Source: Moritella viscosa (GTDB taxonomy: Bacteria; Pseudomonadota; Gammaproteobacteria; Enterobacterales; Moritellaceae). Taken from it: a DNA stretch of 64,000 nt. The stretch lies in contig LN554852.1 in the NCBI GenBank assembly GCA_000953735.1, positions 4,661,846 through 4,725,845 of the forward strand, read 5' to 3'. Numbering within the stretch: the stretch's first letter is position 1; the number at the start of each line of letters is the position of its first letter. A program made the translations under genes and the position numbers. Shown piece by piece: positions 38,321-47,701 of this stretch. The notes under the pieces were generated by a model. The model was not told where the DNA came from. It worked only from the letters and a program-made list of their open reading frames with translations, and made no database searches.

Positions 38321-39148
38321 ATGATCATGAATAAAAAAATCGCCTTTATTGGTGCAGGAAATATGGCAAGCAGCCTTATCGGCGGAATGATCACAGATGG
38401 TTATCCTGCAGAATTAATTTATGCAGCAAGTCCGACACGTACTCGATTAGATGTATTAGCAGAAAAATTTGCGATTAATACCACTCAAGACAATCACTTT
38501 GCAGTTACCGAGGCTGATATCATTATTCTGGCGGTAAAACCGCAATTGATGGCGGATGTTTGCTCTCACCTTGCAGAACAAAGTGCCAATTATCGAGGCA
38601 AATTATTTGTTTCCGTTGCCGCAGGCGTAACGGTCGAGCGTTTACAAAGTTTACTAGCTGACAATCAACCAATTGTACGTACCATGCCAAATACACCAGC
38701 CTTAGTTCAAAAAGGCATGACGGGCTTATTCCCATCACCAGAAGTATCTGATAATGATATCAAAACCATTAACCAGATCATGATGGCTGTTGGTAAAACC
38801 TGTTGGGTTGATAACGAAGCTGATTTAAATACTATTATTGCAGCAACGGGCAGTTCACCCGCTTATTTCTTCCTGTTTATGGAAGCCATGCAAGAAAGTA
38901 TTATCGGCATGGGATTCACTCAACAACAAGCAAGAGAGTTAGTACAGCAAGCAGCGGCAGGTTCAGCCGAATTAGTCATCCAAAACCCGCATATTGATTT
39001 GGCCACATTACGCAAAAATGTAACCTCAAAAGGTGGCACCACAGCAGAAGCAATTCGTACTTTTGAAGAACAAAACCTACGTGCGACGGTCAATACAGCG
39101 ATGCAAGCAGCGGTCTCTCGTGCTGAAGAAATGCAAAAACTATTTTAA
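38321..39148 (+). CDS. proC: Pyrroline-5-carboxylate reductase
   Basis: ProC reduces 1-pyrroline-5-carboxylate to proline with NAD(P)H, the last step of proline synthesis. The ~275-residue protein has the Rossmann motif IAFIGAGNMASSLIGGM at its N-terminus, the AVKPQ segment, VRTMPNTPALV and the C-terminal signature TSKGGTTAEAIRTFE. The start may be the ATG at 38321 or the one two codons later. It lies between yggS and yggT, as in many gammaproteobacteria. Confidence 0.96.
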   Translation: MIMNKKIAFIGAGNMASSLIGGMITDGYPAELIYAASPTRTRLDVLAEKFAINTTQDNHFAVTEADIIILAVKPQLMADVCSHLAEQSANYRGKLFVSVAAGVTVERLQSLLADNQPIVRTMPNTPALVQKGMTGLFPSPEVSDNDIKTINQIMMAVGKTCWVDNEADLNTIIAATGSSPAYFFLFMEAMQESIIGMGFTQQQARELVQQAAAGSAELVIQNPHIDLATLRKNVTSKGGTTAEAIRTFEEQNLRATVNTAMQAAVSRAEEMQKLF

Positions 39149-39200
39149 CAATGAACCAACGAACAATTAACTCACAACCAATTAACTTGAAGGGTAATTT

Positions 39201-39723
39201 ATGAACGCGGCTAACTTTTTGGTCAGTATCTTATTTGAAACATACATTCTTATCATACTACTACGTGTATGGTTACAAATGGCCCGTGCTGATTTTTACA
39301 ATCCAATGAGCCAATTTATTGTTAAAGCAACCCAGCCTGTTGTCGGTCCATTACGTCGTGTGATCCCAAGCTTGGGTGGCTTAGACCTTGCCTGCCTGTG
39401 CGATGATTTACACCCTATTCGGCCTGCAAACGGGTGCTGTAGCGCCTATCCAAGATGTATTAATCTTAGCTGCTATCAAACTTGTTAAGCAATGCTTCAG
39501 CTTAGTATTCTACGTATTAATCTTACGTGCTATTTTAAGCTGGGTTAGCCAAGGCAATAGTCCTGTTGAAAATGTACTATCACAGCTAAGTGAACCAATC
39601 TTAACGCCAATCCGTCGTTTTATTCCAGCCATTGGTGGTCTTGACTTATCAATGTTAGTAGCAATTTTAGGCCTACAGTTTTTACAAATTCTAATTGGTG
39701 ATCTGACAGGTCTACCATTCTAA
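39201..39723 (+). pseudogene. yggT: YggT family membrane protein, frameshifted
   Basis: The region encodes a two-unit YggT protein (~173 residues expected) but in two frames. The first frame (from ATG 39201) gives the first unit up to IPSLGGLDLA and then reads into unrelated sequence, stopping at 39486-39488. The second frame, entered near 39395-39402, continues with MIYTLFGLQTGAVAPIQDV and the complete second unit, ending LTGLPF. One extra base near 39397-39401 (for example the T in CTGTGCGATG) explains everything; removing it gives DLACLAMIYTLFG. This could be a true mutation or a sequencing error; no slippery run is present to support programmed shifting. YggT proteins are small multi-pass membrane proteins linked to osmotic stress. 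Confidence 0.8.
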
Positions 39724-39791
39724 TAAAATTAATATCAATGCAGGGGAAAGCCTTGCATTGATATTTTATCCATTCAGTTAGCTATACTATT

Positions 39792-39885
39792 TATACTCAA
39801 ACTATTTCAAGATGCACAATCAGCAAACAGAAGGAGAGGATATTCAAGACTTCACAATGCCGAAGATACCTCCATTCAGTTTGCT
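39792..39885 (+). repeat. Dispersed repeat copy 2 with hairpin
   Basis: The first 26 bases (39792-39817) match 17108-17133 at 22 positions. They are followed by an imperfect inverted repeat with outer arms AGCAAAC (39822-39828) and GTTTGCT (39879-39885). This MITE-like or REP-like structure lies just before the DUF4426 gene. An open frame from 39812 runs through it but is better explained by the downstream start. Confidence 0.5.
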
Positions 39886-39907
39886 CAAATTTAATTTCGG
39901 AGCCAAC

Positions 39908-40336
39908 ATGCCAACATTATTTAAATCTTTATTACTCTCCCTCACCCTATTATGTTCAGCAAATGCTAGTGCAGAGCAAATGCAAAAACTGGGAGATTGG
40001 GATGTCCATTATATTGCATTCCCAAGTACATTTTTAACTTCTGACGTTGCATCGACGTACGATATTAAACGCAGTAAGTACTTAGGTATTATCAACATTT
40101 CAGTGCTAGATAGTGACAGCTTAAAAGCTCAGGCTGTTGACATCAAAGTGACTGCGCGTAACTTATTAGGTAATATCCGCGAATTAGACGTGCGTGAAAT
40201 ACGTGAACAAGATGCCATTTACTACATTGCGGAAGTACCGCATCGCAACGAAGAAACTTACCGCATCAAGGTCACATTAACCAGCGAAAACCAAACGCAA
40301 GAACTAAAGTTTCAACAAAAATTTTATGTTGATTAG
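39908..40336 (+). CDS. DUF4426 periplasmic protein
   Basis: A 142-residue exported protein of the DUF4426 family. The ATG at 39908 has GGAG 6 bases ahead and gives a signal peptide cut after SANASA. The mature part reads EQMQKLGDWDVHYIAFPSTF and continues as a beta-rich domain with VDIKVTARNLLGN. Function is unknown. The position between yggT and rdgB is the usual one in Vibrio and relatives. Confidence 0.82.
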   Translation: MPTLFKSLLLSLTLLCSANASAEQMQKLGDWDVHYIAFPSTFLTSDVASTYDIKRSKYLGIINISVLDSDSLKAQAVDIKVTARNLLGNIRELDVREIREQDAIYYIAEVPHRNEETYRIKVTLTSENQTQELKFQQKFYVD

Positions 40337-40452
40337 GCTTTATCAGTGTTCGGCGATCCTGTATAACCTGATTTCAATGTGATATGCCCATTTTAAATTC
40401 ACTTACTCTTTTTTAATAAATAACTCTCTTTTAACAAATAATAAGGCGCACC

Positions 40453-41067
40453 ATGTCTAAAGTTGTTCTCGCTACTGGTAATCCAGGTAAAGTTCGTGAA
40501 ATGTCAGCACTGCTTGCTGAATTTGGTCTTGAAGTGCTGCCACAAAGTAATTTCAATATTGTCGAAGCTGACGAGACAGGCACTACTTTTATTGAAAATG
40601 CCATCATCAAAGCGAAACATGCGGCAGCATTAACAGGTCTACCTGCGATTGCAGACGATTCAGGCTTAGCAGTTGATGCATTGCAAGGCGTACCGGGTAT
40701 TTACTCTGCACGCTATGCCGGTGTGGATGCCAGTGATCGCGATAACTTACTTAAATTATTAGATGCACTTAAAGACGTGCCAGCCGCACAACGTACGGCT
40801 CGTTTTCATTGTGTTTTGGTCTATATGACCCACGCTGAAGATCCAACACCGTTAGTCTGCCATGGCAGCTGGGATGGCGTTATTACAGAACAGCCGAGTG
40901 GTGAAGATGGTTTTGGTTACGATCCTATTTTCTTTGTTGAATCCGAAGGCTGTACATCCGCGGAACTGACTAAACAACGTAAAAGTGAGCTAAGTCATCG
41001 CGGCCAAGCGTTAACCAAATTGTTAGCGGCAATGCATGAACAGCAAACTCGATTAGCTGTAAAATAA
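40453..41067 (+). CDS. rdgB: dITP/XTP pyrophosphatase
   Basis: RdgB removes the non-canonical nucleotides dITP, dXTP and dHAPTP from the pool. The 204-residue protein has the substrate motif [13 protein letters not shown] at the N-terminus, [12 protein letters not shown] with the catalytic Asp, [10 protein letters not shown], and FGYDPIFF and SHRGQAL near the C-terminus. Its stop overlaps the hemW start by one base (TAATG), so the two are translationally coupled. Confidence 0.96.
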   Translation: MSKVVLATGNPGKVREMSALLAEFGLEVLPQSNFNIVEADETGTTFIENAIIKAKHAAALTGLPAIADDSGLAVDALQGVPGIYSARYAGVDASDRDNLLKLLDALKDVPAAQRTARFHCVLVYMTHAEDPTPLVCHGSWDGVITEQPSGEDGFGYDPIFFVESEGCTSAELTKQRKSELSHRGQALTKLLAAMHEQQTRLAVK

Positions 41068-42254
41068 TGACCGATACCATGATGACGACTACAACCAATA
41101 CAGTAACAACACTGCCAATGCGACTACCGCCATTGAGTTTATATGTGCATATTCCTTGGTGTGTACAAAAATGTCCCTATTGTGATTTCAACTCACATAC
41201 GCAGAAAGGTAAGATCCCAGAAGACGAATATATTCAAGACCTACTGGCGGATCTTCGCAGTGAACTACCCCGTGTATTTCAGCGTTCTTTGCATTCGATC
41301 TTTATTGGTGGCGGTACTCCGAGCTTGATCAGTTCAGAAGGCATTGCCAAAATACTTAACGGTATCGAAGCTATGGTCCCGTTTAGCGAAAATATTGAGA
41401 TCACCATGGAAGCAAATCCAGGCACGGTCGAAGCCGACCGTTTTCACGGTTATGTAGCCGCGGGGATTAACCGGATCTCAATAGGTGTGCAAAGTTTGCA
41501 AGCCGAAAAACTCAATCTATTGGGTCGGATTCACGATCCAGACGAAGCGATCCGCGCAGCCAACATTGCCACCGAATCAGCGCTAAATTCATTCAATTTG
41601 GACCTGATGCATGGCCTACCACATCAAGATCTGAATGATGCCTTATATGACTTAAATAAGGCAGTAGAATTAGCGCCTTATCATCTGTCTTGGTATCAAT
41701 TAACCATTGAGCAGAACACCCAGTTTTACTCTAAGCCACCAACCTTACCGGACGAAGATATCCTCTGGGATATTTTTGAACAAGGTCATGCGCTGCTAAG
41801 TGAAGCCGGTTATGAACAATATGAAATATCAGGCTATGCGAAAGCTGGAAAGCAGTGCCAGCACAATTTAAATTATTGGCGTTTTGGTGATTATATCGGC
41901 ATTGGCTGTGGTGCTCACGGTAAGCTTACTGAACCAGAAACAGGTCAGATAGTCCGTCGCAGTAAAGTAAAGCATCCACGCGGTTATATGGACGCTGACA
42001 AAGCCTTTTTAGACAATGAACATGTGGTAGCTCGAGACGAACTGCCATTTGAGTTCTTCATGAATCGCTTTCGCTTAATCGAAGCAACACCCAAGCAGGA
42101 CTTTTGTGACTTTACTGGATTACCACTATCCACGATTAGTGAGCAGATTAATGCCGCGGTGAAGAAAGGTTTACTGACTGAAACCGAAAGCCATTGGCAA
42201 GTGACCAGACTTGGCCATCGTTATCTAAACAGCTTATTCGATCTGTTTATCTAA
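41067..42254 (+). CDS. hemW: Radical SAM heme chaperone HemW
   Basis: A 395-residue radical SAM protein related to HemN that binds heme and is thought to deliver it to respiratory enzymes. The 4Fe-4S motif is CVQKCPYC (CxxxCxxC), lacking the extra Cys typical of HemN. GGGTPSL, EANPGTVE, RISIGVQSL and NLDLMHGLPHQ follow, and the C-terminal HemN_C domain starts around residue 320. An N-terminal stretch rich in Thr precedes the domain; an internal start is possible but not clearly better. Confidence 0.93.
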   Translation: MTDTMMTTTTNTVTTLPMRLPPLSLYVHIPWCVQKCPYCDFNSHTQKGKIPEDEYIQDLLADLRSELPRVFQRSLHSIFIGGGTPSLISSEGIAKILNGIEAMVPFSENIEITMEANPGTVEADRFHGYVAAGINRISIGVQSLQAEKLNLLGRIHDPDEAIRAANIATESALNSFNLDLMHGLPHQDLNDALYDLNKAVELAPYHLSWYQLTIEQNTQFYSKPPTLPDEDILWDIFEQGHALLSEAGYEQYEISGYAKAGKQCQHNLNYWRFGDYIGIGCGAHGKLTEPETGQIVRRSKVKHPRGYMDADKAFLDNEHVVARDELPFEFFMNRFRLIEATPKQDFCDFTGLPLSTISEQINAAVKKGLLTETESHWQVTRLGHRYLNSLFDLFI

Positions 42255-42262
42255 ACACATTA

Positions 42263-42311
42263 AATAGCAGTGCGAGCAGTAATGAATGCATTATTGTTAG
42301 CACTCGCTATT
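42263..42311. terminator. Hairpin between hemW and glsA
   Basis: An imperfect inverted repeat with arms of about 22 bases (AATAGC...GTAATG and CATTATT...GCTATT) lies nine bases after the hemW stop codon and 24 bases before the end of the convergent glsA. No T-run follows, so termination is likely but not certain. Confidence 0.5.
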
Positions 42312-42334
42312 CGAAATCATGTATATCAAGCATA

Positions 42335-43252
42335 TTAAAAAATTGAGTGACCAAAACGCTCACTAAACAATTCTAACAATGCTGTACCCGCTAATGAATT
42401 ACCTGATTCATTCAATTCTGGCGACCACACACAAACCGTTAATTTCCCCGGGATAACAGCAGCAATACCACCGCCAACCCCACTTTTTGCAGGCATACCA
42501 ACACGGAAAGCAAAGTCTCCAGATTCATCATATAAACCACATGTCGCCAGTAACGCATTTAAGCGGCGAGTACAACGCTCACTAACCAAACTCTTGTTAC
42601 GATGACAAGGTATACCTTTTTTCGCTAAAAATGAGAATGCAGTGGCCAATTCCACGCAATTCATATTAATCGCACAATAGCTAAAATAGCTCTGTAATAC
42701 CGTTTCGACATGATTACTAAAGTTGCCGTGTGATTTCATCAAATAAGCAATAGCGGCATTACGTGCCATGTGTTCAAATTCTGAATCTGCTACGTCATAA
42801 TCAATATAGATATCAGTCGAGTTAGCCAGTTTTCGGAGTAATTCCAACATCCGTTGTTTCGGTGCAGAAAGGCGACTTTGCAACATATCAGCCACCACCA
42901 ATGCGCCAGCATTAATAAACGGATTACGCGGTTTGCCTTTTTCAAACTCTAATTGAATAAGTGAATTATATGCTTGGCCAGAAGGTTCACGTCCAACCCT
43001 TGTCCATAACTCATCTTCAGAAAAACGTGTTAATGCCGCAGTCAATGCAAATACTTTCGAAATACTTTGAATTGAAAAACGTATATCTGCATCACCCGCT
43101 GTAAATACATCACCGTTAGCCATACACACAGCAATTCCCAATTGATTAGGATTCACATTGGCCAATGCAGGTATATAATCGGCAACATGGCCTTCGCCAA
43201 TTAACGGGCGTATTTCGTCGAGCAGTTCTTCTAAAGATGCGTTAGAAAGCAT
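42335..43252 (-). CDS. glsA: Glutaminase
   Basis: Hydrolyses glutamine to glutamate and ammonia. The 305-residue protein is a serine-dependent beta-lactamase-fold glutaminase. It has SIQSISKVF (the Ser-x-x-Lys catalytic pair near residue 65), [13 protein letters not shown], the conserved Tyr-containing [11 protein letters not shown] and [14 protein letters not shown]. Length is normal. It stands apart from its neighbours, with hairpins on both sides. Confidence 0.94.
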   Translation of the reverse strand: MLSNASLEELLDEIRPLIGEGHVADYIPALANVNPNQLGIAVCMANGDVFTAGDADIRFSIQSISKVFALTAALTRFSEDELWTRVGREPSGQAYNSLIQLEFEKGKPRNPFINAGALVVADMLQSRLSAPKQRMLELLRKLANSTDIYIDYDVADSEFEHMARNAAIAYLMKSHGNFSNHVETVLQSYFSYCAINMNCVELATAFSFLAKKGIPCHRNKSLVSERCTRRLNALLATCGLYDESGDFAFRVGMPAKSGVGGGIAAVIPGKLTVCVWSPELNESGNSLAGTALLELFSERFGHSIF

Positions 43253-43354
43253 AAATAACCTATTTTAAATGCAGTGTTCGATGTGCTGTAGATAAGCGGG
43301 AACAAAAATAAAAGAAAAGAGAAATTGTCTGTGCGTAGAAATAAGACAACAAAT

Positions 43355-43395
43355 AACCGACCGTTTAAGGAGATAGATCTGAAAAACAGTCGGTT
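43355..43395 (-). terminator. Terminator-like hairpin after yggL
   Basis: AACCGACCGTTT (43355-43366) pairs with AAACAGTCGGTT (43384-43395) with one mismatch, just beyond the yggL stop on the minus strand; T-rich sequence follows. Confidence 0.55.
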
Positions 43396-43415
43396 TTAAT
43401 GACTAGTAAATTGGC

Positions 43416-43754
43416 TTATTCGCCTTCTTCACCGTACCATAAATCAAATAATGGGCTAACAATTAGGTTTTTAACACCTTTTGCTTCTAACCAAGTTTTC
43501 ACTTGTTCACGTTGCTCTTCAGTACATTTACCGTGGGTTTCAGTACAAATCATACCATCCCATTGTAAGTTTCCGTCTGCAGCAAACGCCAGTTTGTTTG
43601 GATCGATAACTTCAGCAATGAAACCATCTAAGATAGCGTCAACCTGCTCTTCAGTTATACCCTCTGGGAAATCCCAAGAAAGATCAAAACCTAACTCTTG
43701 GAATTCATCTACACGTAGTTTCTTACGTAGACGACGATTACGATTTTTAGCCAT
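43416..43754 (-). CDS. yggL: YggL family 50S-binding protein (DUF469)
   Basis: A 112-residue small protein of the YggL/DUF469 family, reported in E. coli to bind the large ribosomal subunit. It starts MAKNRNRRLRKKLRVDEFQE and contains LGFDLSWDFPEG and CTEEQREQVKTWL. It follows trmB by 12 bases in the same direction, the usual trmB-yggL operon. Confidence 0.92.
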   Translation of the reverse strand: MAKNRNRRLRKKLRVDEFQELGFDLSWDFPEGITEEQVDAILDGFIAEVIDPNKLAFAADGNLQWDGMICTETHGKCTEEQREQVKTWLEAKGVKNLIVSPLFDLWYGEEGE

Positions 43755-43766
43755 TATTACCTCGAA

Positions 43767-44492
43767 TTACTTAGTACGTTTATAAATAATATCCCAAACG
43801 CCGTGCCCTAAACGGTGACCACGTTGTTCGAATTTAGTTAATGGACGCCAATCTGGGCGTGGCACAAAATGCCCTTCTGTTGCGGTATTTTCATAACCGG
43901 GTGCAGCAGCCATTATTTCAATCATATGCTCGGCATAGTTTTCCCAGTCCGTCGCCATATGGAAGATACCACCTAAGCTAAGTTTTTGGCGAATACTTTC
44001 TGCAAATTCTACTTGTACAATTCGACGTTTGTGATGACGCTTCTTATGCCAAGGATCAGGGAAGAATAATTGCATGCCACCTAAGCTAGTATCTGGGATA
44101 CAATCCGCTAATACTTCCACTGCATCATGGCAAAATACGCGCAAGTTAGTGATACCGCGTTCACCCGCAGCCATTAGGCATGCACCAACACCTGGTGAGT
44201 GCACTTCGATACCAATAAAGTTTTTCTCTGGTGAAGCAGCCGCCATCTCAACTAAAGATGCACCCATACCAAAACCAATTTCTAATGTCACAGGATTGTC
44301 GTTACCGAAAACTTCAGCGAAATCGAGCATGCCCATGTCATGATCTAGACCCATAGTCGGCCAAAAATCGTTCATAGCGGCTTCCTGGCCTTTGGTTAAA
44401 CGCCCTTCACGTAAAACAAAACTTCTCACTTTACGGATACGTTTACCGTCTTCTGTTAATTCAGGTTCTGCTATTCTTTTATGTTCAGTCAT
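43767..44492 (-). CDS. trmB: tRNA (guanine-N7-)-methyltransferase
   Basis: TrmB methylates G46 of tRNA with SAM. The 241-residue protein has the SAM motif [16 protein letters not shown], the acidic [11 protein letters not shown], and the family signature [15 protein letters not shown]. In relatives trmB and mutY are divergent neighbours; here a 9-kb island lies between them. A TATAAT -10 box lies about 45 bases upstream on the minus strand, so the promoter appears intact on the trmB side of the junction. Confidence 0.95.
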   Translation of the reverse strand: MTEHKRIAEPELTEDGKRIRKVRSFVLREGRLTKGQEAAMNDFWPTMGLDHDMGMLDFAEVFGNDNPVTLEIGFGMGASLVEMAAASPEKNFIGIEVHSPGVGACLMAAGERGITNLRVFCHDAVEVLADCIPDTSLGGMQLFFPDPWHKKRHHKRRIVQVEFAESIRQKLSLGGIFHMATDWENYAEHMIEIMAAAPGYENTATEGHFVPRPDWRPLTKFEQRGHRLGHGVWDIIYKRTK

Positions 44493-44587
44493 TTTTTATC
44501 CAGTCGCCGTTATGACAATTTAATCGCCATAAACATTATAAATTTATCTATTAATTCGGGCATTATCCAAAGATAGCTGAATTTGGC

Positions 44588-44595
44588 AAGTTTTG
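44588..44595 (+). repeat. Candidate left attachment core
   Basis: AAGTTTTG, identical to 53634-53641 at the far side of the island. With windows of about 100 bases on each side, a chance 8-bp match is not negligible, so this is a candidate only. Confidence 0.4.
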
Positions 44596-44616
44596 TACAC
44601 CCACCTAATATGTTTA

Positions 44617-44690
44617 TTAGTTATATTTAGATTAACACCTACATTAAAAATAGTTAGTTATATTTAGATTGACACTCAACCTAAATATAA
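44617..44690. repeat. Subterminal repeats at the left end of the island
   Basis: A 22-bp direct repeat beginning TTAGTTATATTTAGATT occurs at 44617-44638 and 44654-44675 with one mismatch. A third, inverted copy of its core (CTAAATATAA, 44681-44690) follows, and a partial fourth (TGTTTAGATT, 44721-44730) comes after that. Such clustered arms are typical of sites bound by a tyrosine recombinase or an autoregulator. Confidence 0.7.
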
Positions 44691-44718
44691 TTGAAAAAGT
44701 TAGATTTCAACCTATACT
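44691..44718 (+). promoter_or_regulatory. Promoter of the recombinase operon
   Basis: TTGAAA (44691-44696) and TATACT (44713-44718) are 16 bp apart, a good sigma-70 promoter 37 bases before the first recombinase gene. It lies directly among the TTTAGATT repeats, so binding of an element protein there could repress the operon. Confidence 0.65.
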
Positions 44719-44754
44719 TATGTTTAGATTATAGCAAAATTGAGCATGGATTAA

Positions 44755-45963
44755 ATGGATAGTTTTTACCACATAATTAAAACTGACGATACGATAAAAC
44801 TGGGTGACATCGAAACTCACGAAGATGGCGGTAAATATTCATTTGATGTTGATAATAAAGGAATGCTATCAAAAGGTGTACCGCTGCTGTTTAGTAGTAA
44901 AGGTGAACCTGTTTTCATTGCAAACGCCTATATTATACACCGAAGTGTAATTGAAGGCAGTAAAGATATTTTACCGACTGGTTTTCATATGCTCCGCTAT
45001 TTCAGGTTCTTAGGCGCTAATAATTTCAAGTGGGATGACCACGAAGAAGAACTTCAACGAGATCCGATATTCCTCTATAGAACTTACCTTTTGGATGCTG
45101 TAGAAAAAGGTGATCTCGGGCGTACCACGGCAGTATCTGGATTGTCTATAGTAAGACGATTCTACTCGTTCTGTAAGCGTCACGGATATATAACACGATT
45201 GCCTTTTCAGGATAAGGGAATGACTAAATACGGACAAATGATCACAGATTGCTCAATTTCAAGCAGGAATTCTGAGACAAAACTACAACCACTGAATGAT
45301 CTCGACATGCAGCACATCAAGGACAATTGGCGCTGTAATGGCCTGTCGCTCGAATTTCGCCTAATGGTATCTGTTGCACTGACTACGGGATTGAGAGCTG
45401 TTGAGTTTACAGATGTTAAGCCTAAACATTTCATCATTCCTAAAGGATTTAAAGGCAATACGCTAACTGGTATTTGGATTGGTCCAGCGCATGACTGCAA
45501 AACAAAGTTTGACGTAAACAGAGAAGTCTCAATGCCGATTTGGTTGATGAAAGATATTAATAAGTATCATGAAAGCGATAGGTATAAAGCGCGCAAACAA
45601 TTATATTTTATGAATACAGGCGATATGAACCCACCTGCGTTTATAAACAAGGATGGCGGCACCTTCAGTACAGCAAGTATTAATACACTTTGGAGCAAGC
45701 TACGCGCAGCCATACAGGAAAATAGTAATCCTCATTTTAAGCATAAGCAACATGACTGTAGAGCCACGTTTGGAGCGTATAAGCTTGAATCACTTTTATC
45801 CCTAAAAGAACTAACGACTATGCAAGCTCTAGTTTTACTTATGGATGAAATGGGTCACAAAGCCCTAAAAATAACAATGCGTTATTTAACGCATTATGAG
45901 GGTAACCCTGAGAAAAACCAAGTACCAGAGATTATGATGACTTTACTTGATGGCGAGGTGTAG
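44755..45963 (+). CDS. Tyrosine recombinase 1 of the island
   Basis: A 402-residue phage-integrase-family recombinase. The catalytic set is complete: Arg I in ALTTGLRAVEF (near residue 221), the HxxR pair in QHDCRATFG (near 333), the His in DEMGHKALKIT and the Tyr nucleophile in MRYLTHYEG (near 380). Residues ~75-190 look like a core-binding/SAM-like domain (HMLRYFRFLG, GLSIVRRFYSFCKRHGYITR). It is the first gene of a four-gene operon, with its own promoter amid repeats. The next gene starts one base after its stop. It probably cuts and joins the island ends. A relation to GmtY of gamma-mobile-trio islands is possible but not proven here. Confidence 0.88.
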   Translation: MDSFYHIIKTDDTIKLGDIETHEDGGKYSFDVDNKGMLSKGVPLLFSSKGEPVFIANAYIIHRSVIEGSKDILPTGFHMLRYFRFLGANNFKWDDHEEELQRDPIFLYRTYLLDAVEKGDLGRTTAVSGLSIVRRFYSFCKRHGYITRLPFQDKGMTKYGQMITDCSISSRNSETKLQPLNDLDMQHIKDNWRCNGLSLEFRLMVSVALTTGLRAVEFTDVKPKHFIIPKGFKGNTLTGIWIGPAHDCKTKFDVNREVSMPIWLMKDINKYHESDRYKARKQLYFMNTGDMNPPAFINKDGGTFSTASINTLWSKLRAAIQENSNPHFKHKQHDCRATFGAYKLESLLSLKELTTMQALVLLMDEMGHKALKITMRYLTHYEGNPEKNQVPEIMMTLLDGEV

Positions 45964-45964
45964 C

Positions 45965-47698
45965 GTGGTTGATACGACAAACACAGAAAATATAAACTCT
46001 CGCTCTTATCGCTCAACACCCATAGCGGATATGGTCACGAGTAACCCATTAACAAGTATCTCAAAATGGAAGTATGTTTGGCAGCACAGTGGAGTAAATA
46101 GAACTTGTAACTTTGAAGAATTCAGAATTTTTGCAGAGGATGAGCATGTTCGTTTGTTGATTTCTAAATTTGAGTGCTCCGGATGGTCTAATACTAGCAA
46201 GGTTACCCGTTTTGATTTAATCAAAAACGTTCTTAAATATGCCTTCGCAACTCAACCAGATAACTCGAAATCAAAAGTTGTTTTTTCACCTCAAACGATT
46301 ATTAAATATATTCATGCTACATATTCATCGATGATGACAACGGGTAAAGGGCTGCATGGAAAACCAATTACAGTCAATCACATAGGGCGTACCTCTGGTT
46401 CTCTTCGTGGTATTTGTGATAAGTTTGGACTAGGCAAAGTGCCTCAATCAGTCCTCAAAATTCGTTCTGACTCAGCGGTATTCGATTCGGATAACTACAC
46501 GCGCAAAACGTTAGTTGTAATAGCTCGTTCGCTGCTTGAAGACCGTAAGGCGCTCTTACATCTTTATCAAAGTGATTCGTTAAGTGACGGCAAAAGAAAG
46601 ATAACGTTCGACAGACTGATATCCAATGCGATGTTTTTAACCATTTACTATCTTGGAACTGGTCAAACGGAAACGTTGAGTATGTTTTTAGAGGAAGAGT
46701 GGCGCTGTAGCAAATCGGGTGCAGGGCGCATTACAATCGAAGGAATTAAAACCCGAGGGCAAAATGTTGAACTTCGCACATTTACGCCACGGGCAAGTTG
46801 CAAGGCCTTTTTTGACTCTCACCTTTCATTATCAAAAGCACATTCTAAATCCCTTGGTTTGGATAAGCATTATCTATTTAAAAGACTAAGTGGAAAAGAG
46901 CCATCTGCGCTCAACCTTAGAGACTATGTTAAATATTTAATGAAAAACAGTGCGCGGTTGCAAGTACTAAAAGAAAGAAATCCTGACTTTAGTCTGAATT
47001 GTAACTTACTGAAATCGTCAATTAAGCAATTAGCTGAACAAAAAATGGGTAGGAAAGATGCGGCAGAGTCTACTCGTAATGCGCCTAATACTTATGATGC
47101 GGCAAAATATGGCACAGTAAATAAAGGCGAAGCGAGAACGCAGCTTTCGATTGGTTTGACAGCACTGGAGAATCTTGGAAAAAATCCCGATGGAGGCTCT
47201 ATTGTCGCTGTTGCAAAAGCAAAAAAGGCAGCAGGAAAAATAATCTCAAATGATGAATGGAACGCACTTAAGGTAGATAAGTCCAACAATGCTGTTGCAA
47301 ATCAAAACGGTGGTTTTTGTGAGGGACATGACACTCCTCAAAAACGTGAATTTGGAAAAAAAATAGACCGTAACAGTACCTTGTCAAACTCAGATAAATC
47401 AGAATTGGGTTGTGGGTTTGTCATTAAATGCTTTTCTTGCAGTAACTTTGGTTTAGTTGACGAACCTCATGATATTTGGCGGTTTTTATCTTTTGAGAAG
47501 CGATTGAACGAAGCGATGGCAGCACATCAAAATGTAGAGCATTTCATTGCCAATTTTGGTGAAATCAAAGCCAATATCAATAACCTTAAATCACGATTAA
47601 AGAAGCGTAATTTAAATGCAGCCATGAAGATGTTAGAGCGTGAGTATCATCCTCTTTGGGATGATGAAGAGTCAATCAAAGATATTTTTAGAGGATAA
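45965..47698 (+). CDS. Large recombinase-like protein lacking catalytic residues
   Basis: A ~578-residue protein. The GTG at 45965 follows the previous stop codon by one base and has GAGG 7 bases ahead; two earlier in-frame starts overlap the previous gene. An N-terminal stretch (~30-150) resembles a recombinase core-binding region. At the place where a tyrosine recombinase has TGLRxxEL this protein reads YLGTGQTETLSMFL, with no Arg, and no HxxR...H...Y set follows. The C-terminus has a Cys cluster (LGCGFVIKCFSCSNFGLVDE) followed by a helical tail with REYHPLWDDEESI. I infer a structural or DNA-binding partner of the two active recombinases. No precise family could be named. Confidence 0.8.
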   Translation: MVDTTNTENINSRSYRSTPIADMVTSNPLTSISKWKYVWQHSGVNRTCNFEEFRIFAEDEHVRLLISKFECSGWSNTSKVTRFDLIKNVLKYAFATQPDNSKSKVVFSPQTIIKYIHATYSSMMTTGKGLHGKPITVNHIGRTSGSLRGICDKFGLGKVPQSVLKIRSDSAVFDSDNYTRKTLVVIARSLLEDRKALLHLYQSDSLSDGKRKITFDRLISNAMFLTIYYLGTGQTETLSMFLEEEWRCSKSGAGRITIEGIKTRGQNVELRTFTPRASCKAFFDSHLSLSKAHSKSLGLDKHYLFKRLSGKEPSALNLRDYVKYLMKNSARLQVLKERNPDFSLNCNLLKSSIKQLAEQKMGRKDAAESTRNAPNTYDAAKYGTVNKGEARTQLSIGLTALENLGKNPDGGSIVAVAKAKKAAGKIISNDEWNALKVDKSNNAVANQNGGFCEGHDTPQKREFGKKIDRNSTLSNSDKSELGCGFVIKCFSCSNFGLVDEPHDIWRFLSFEKRLNEAMAAHQNVEHFIANFGEIKANINNLKSRLKKRNLNAAMKMLEREYHPLWDDEESIKDIFRG

Positions 47699-47701
47699 GT
47701 G

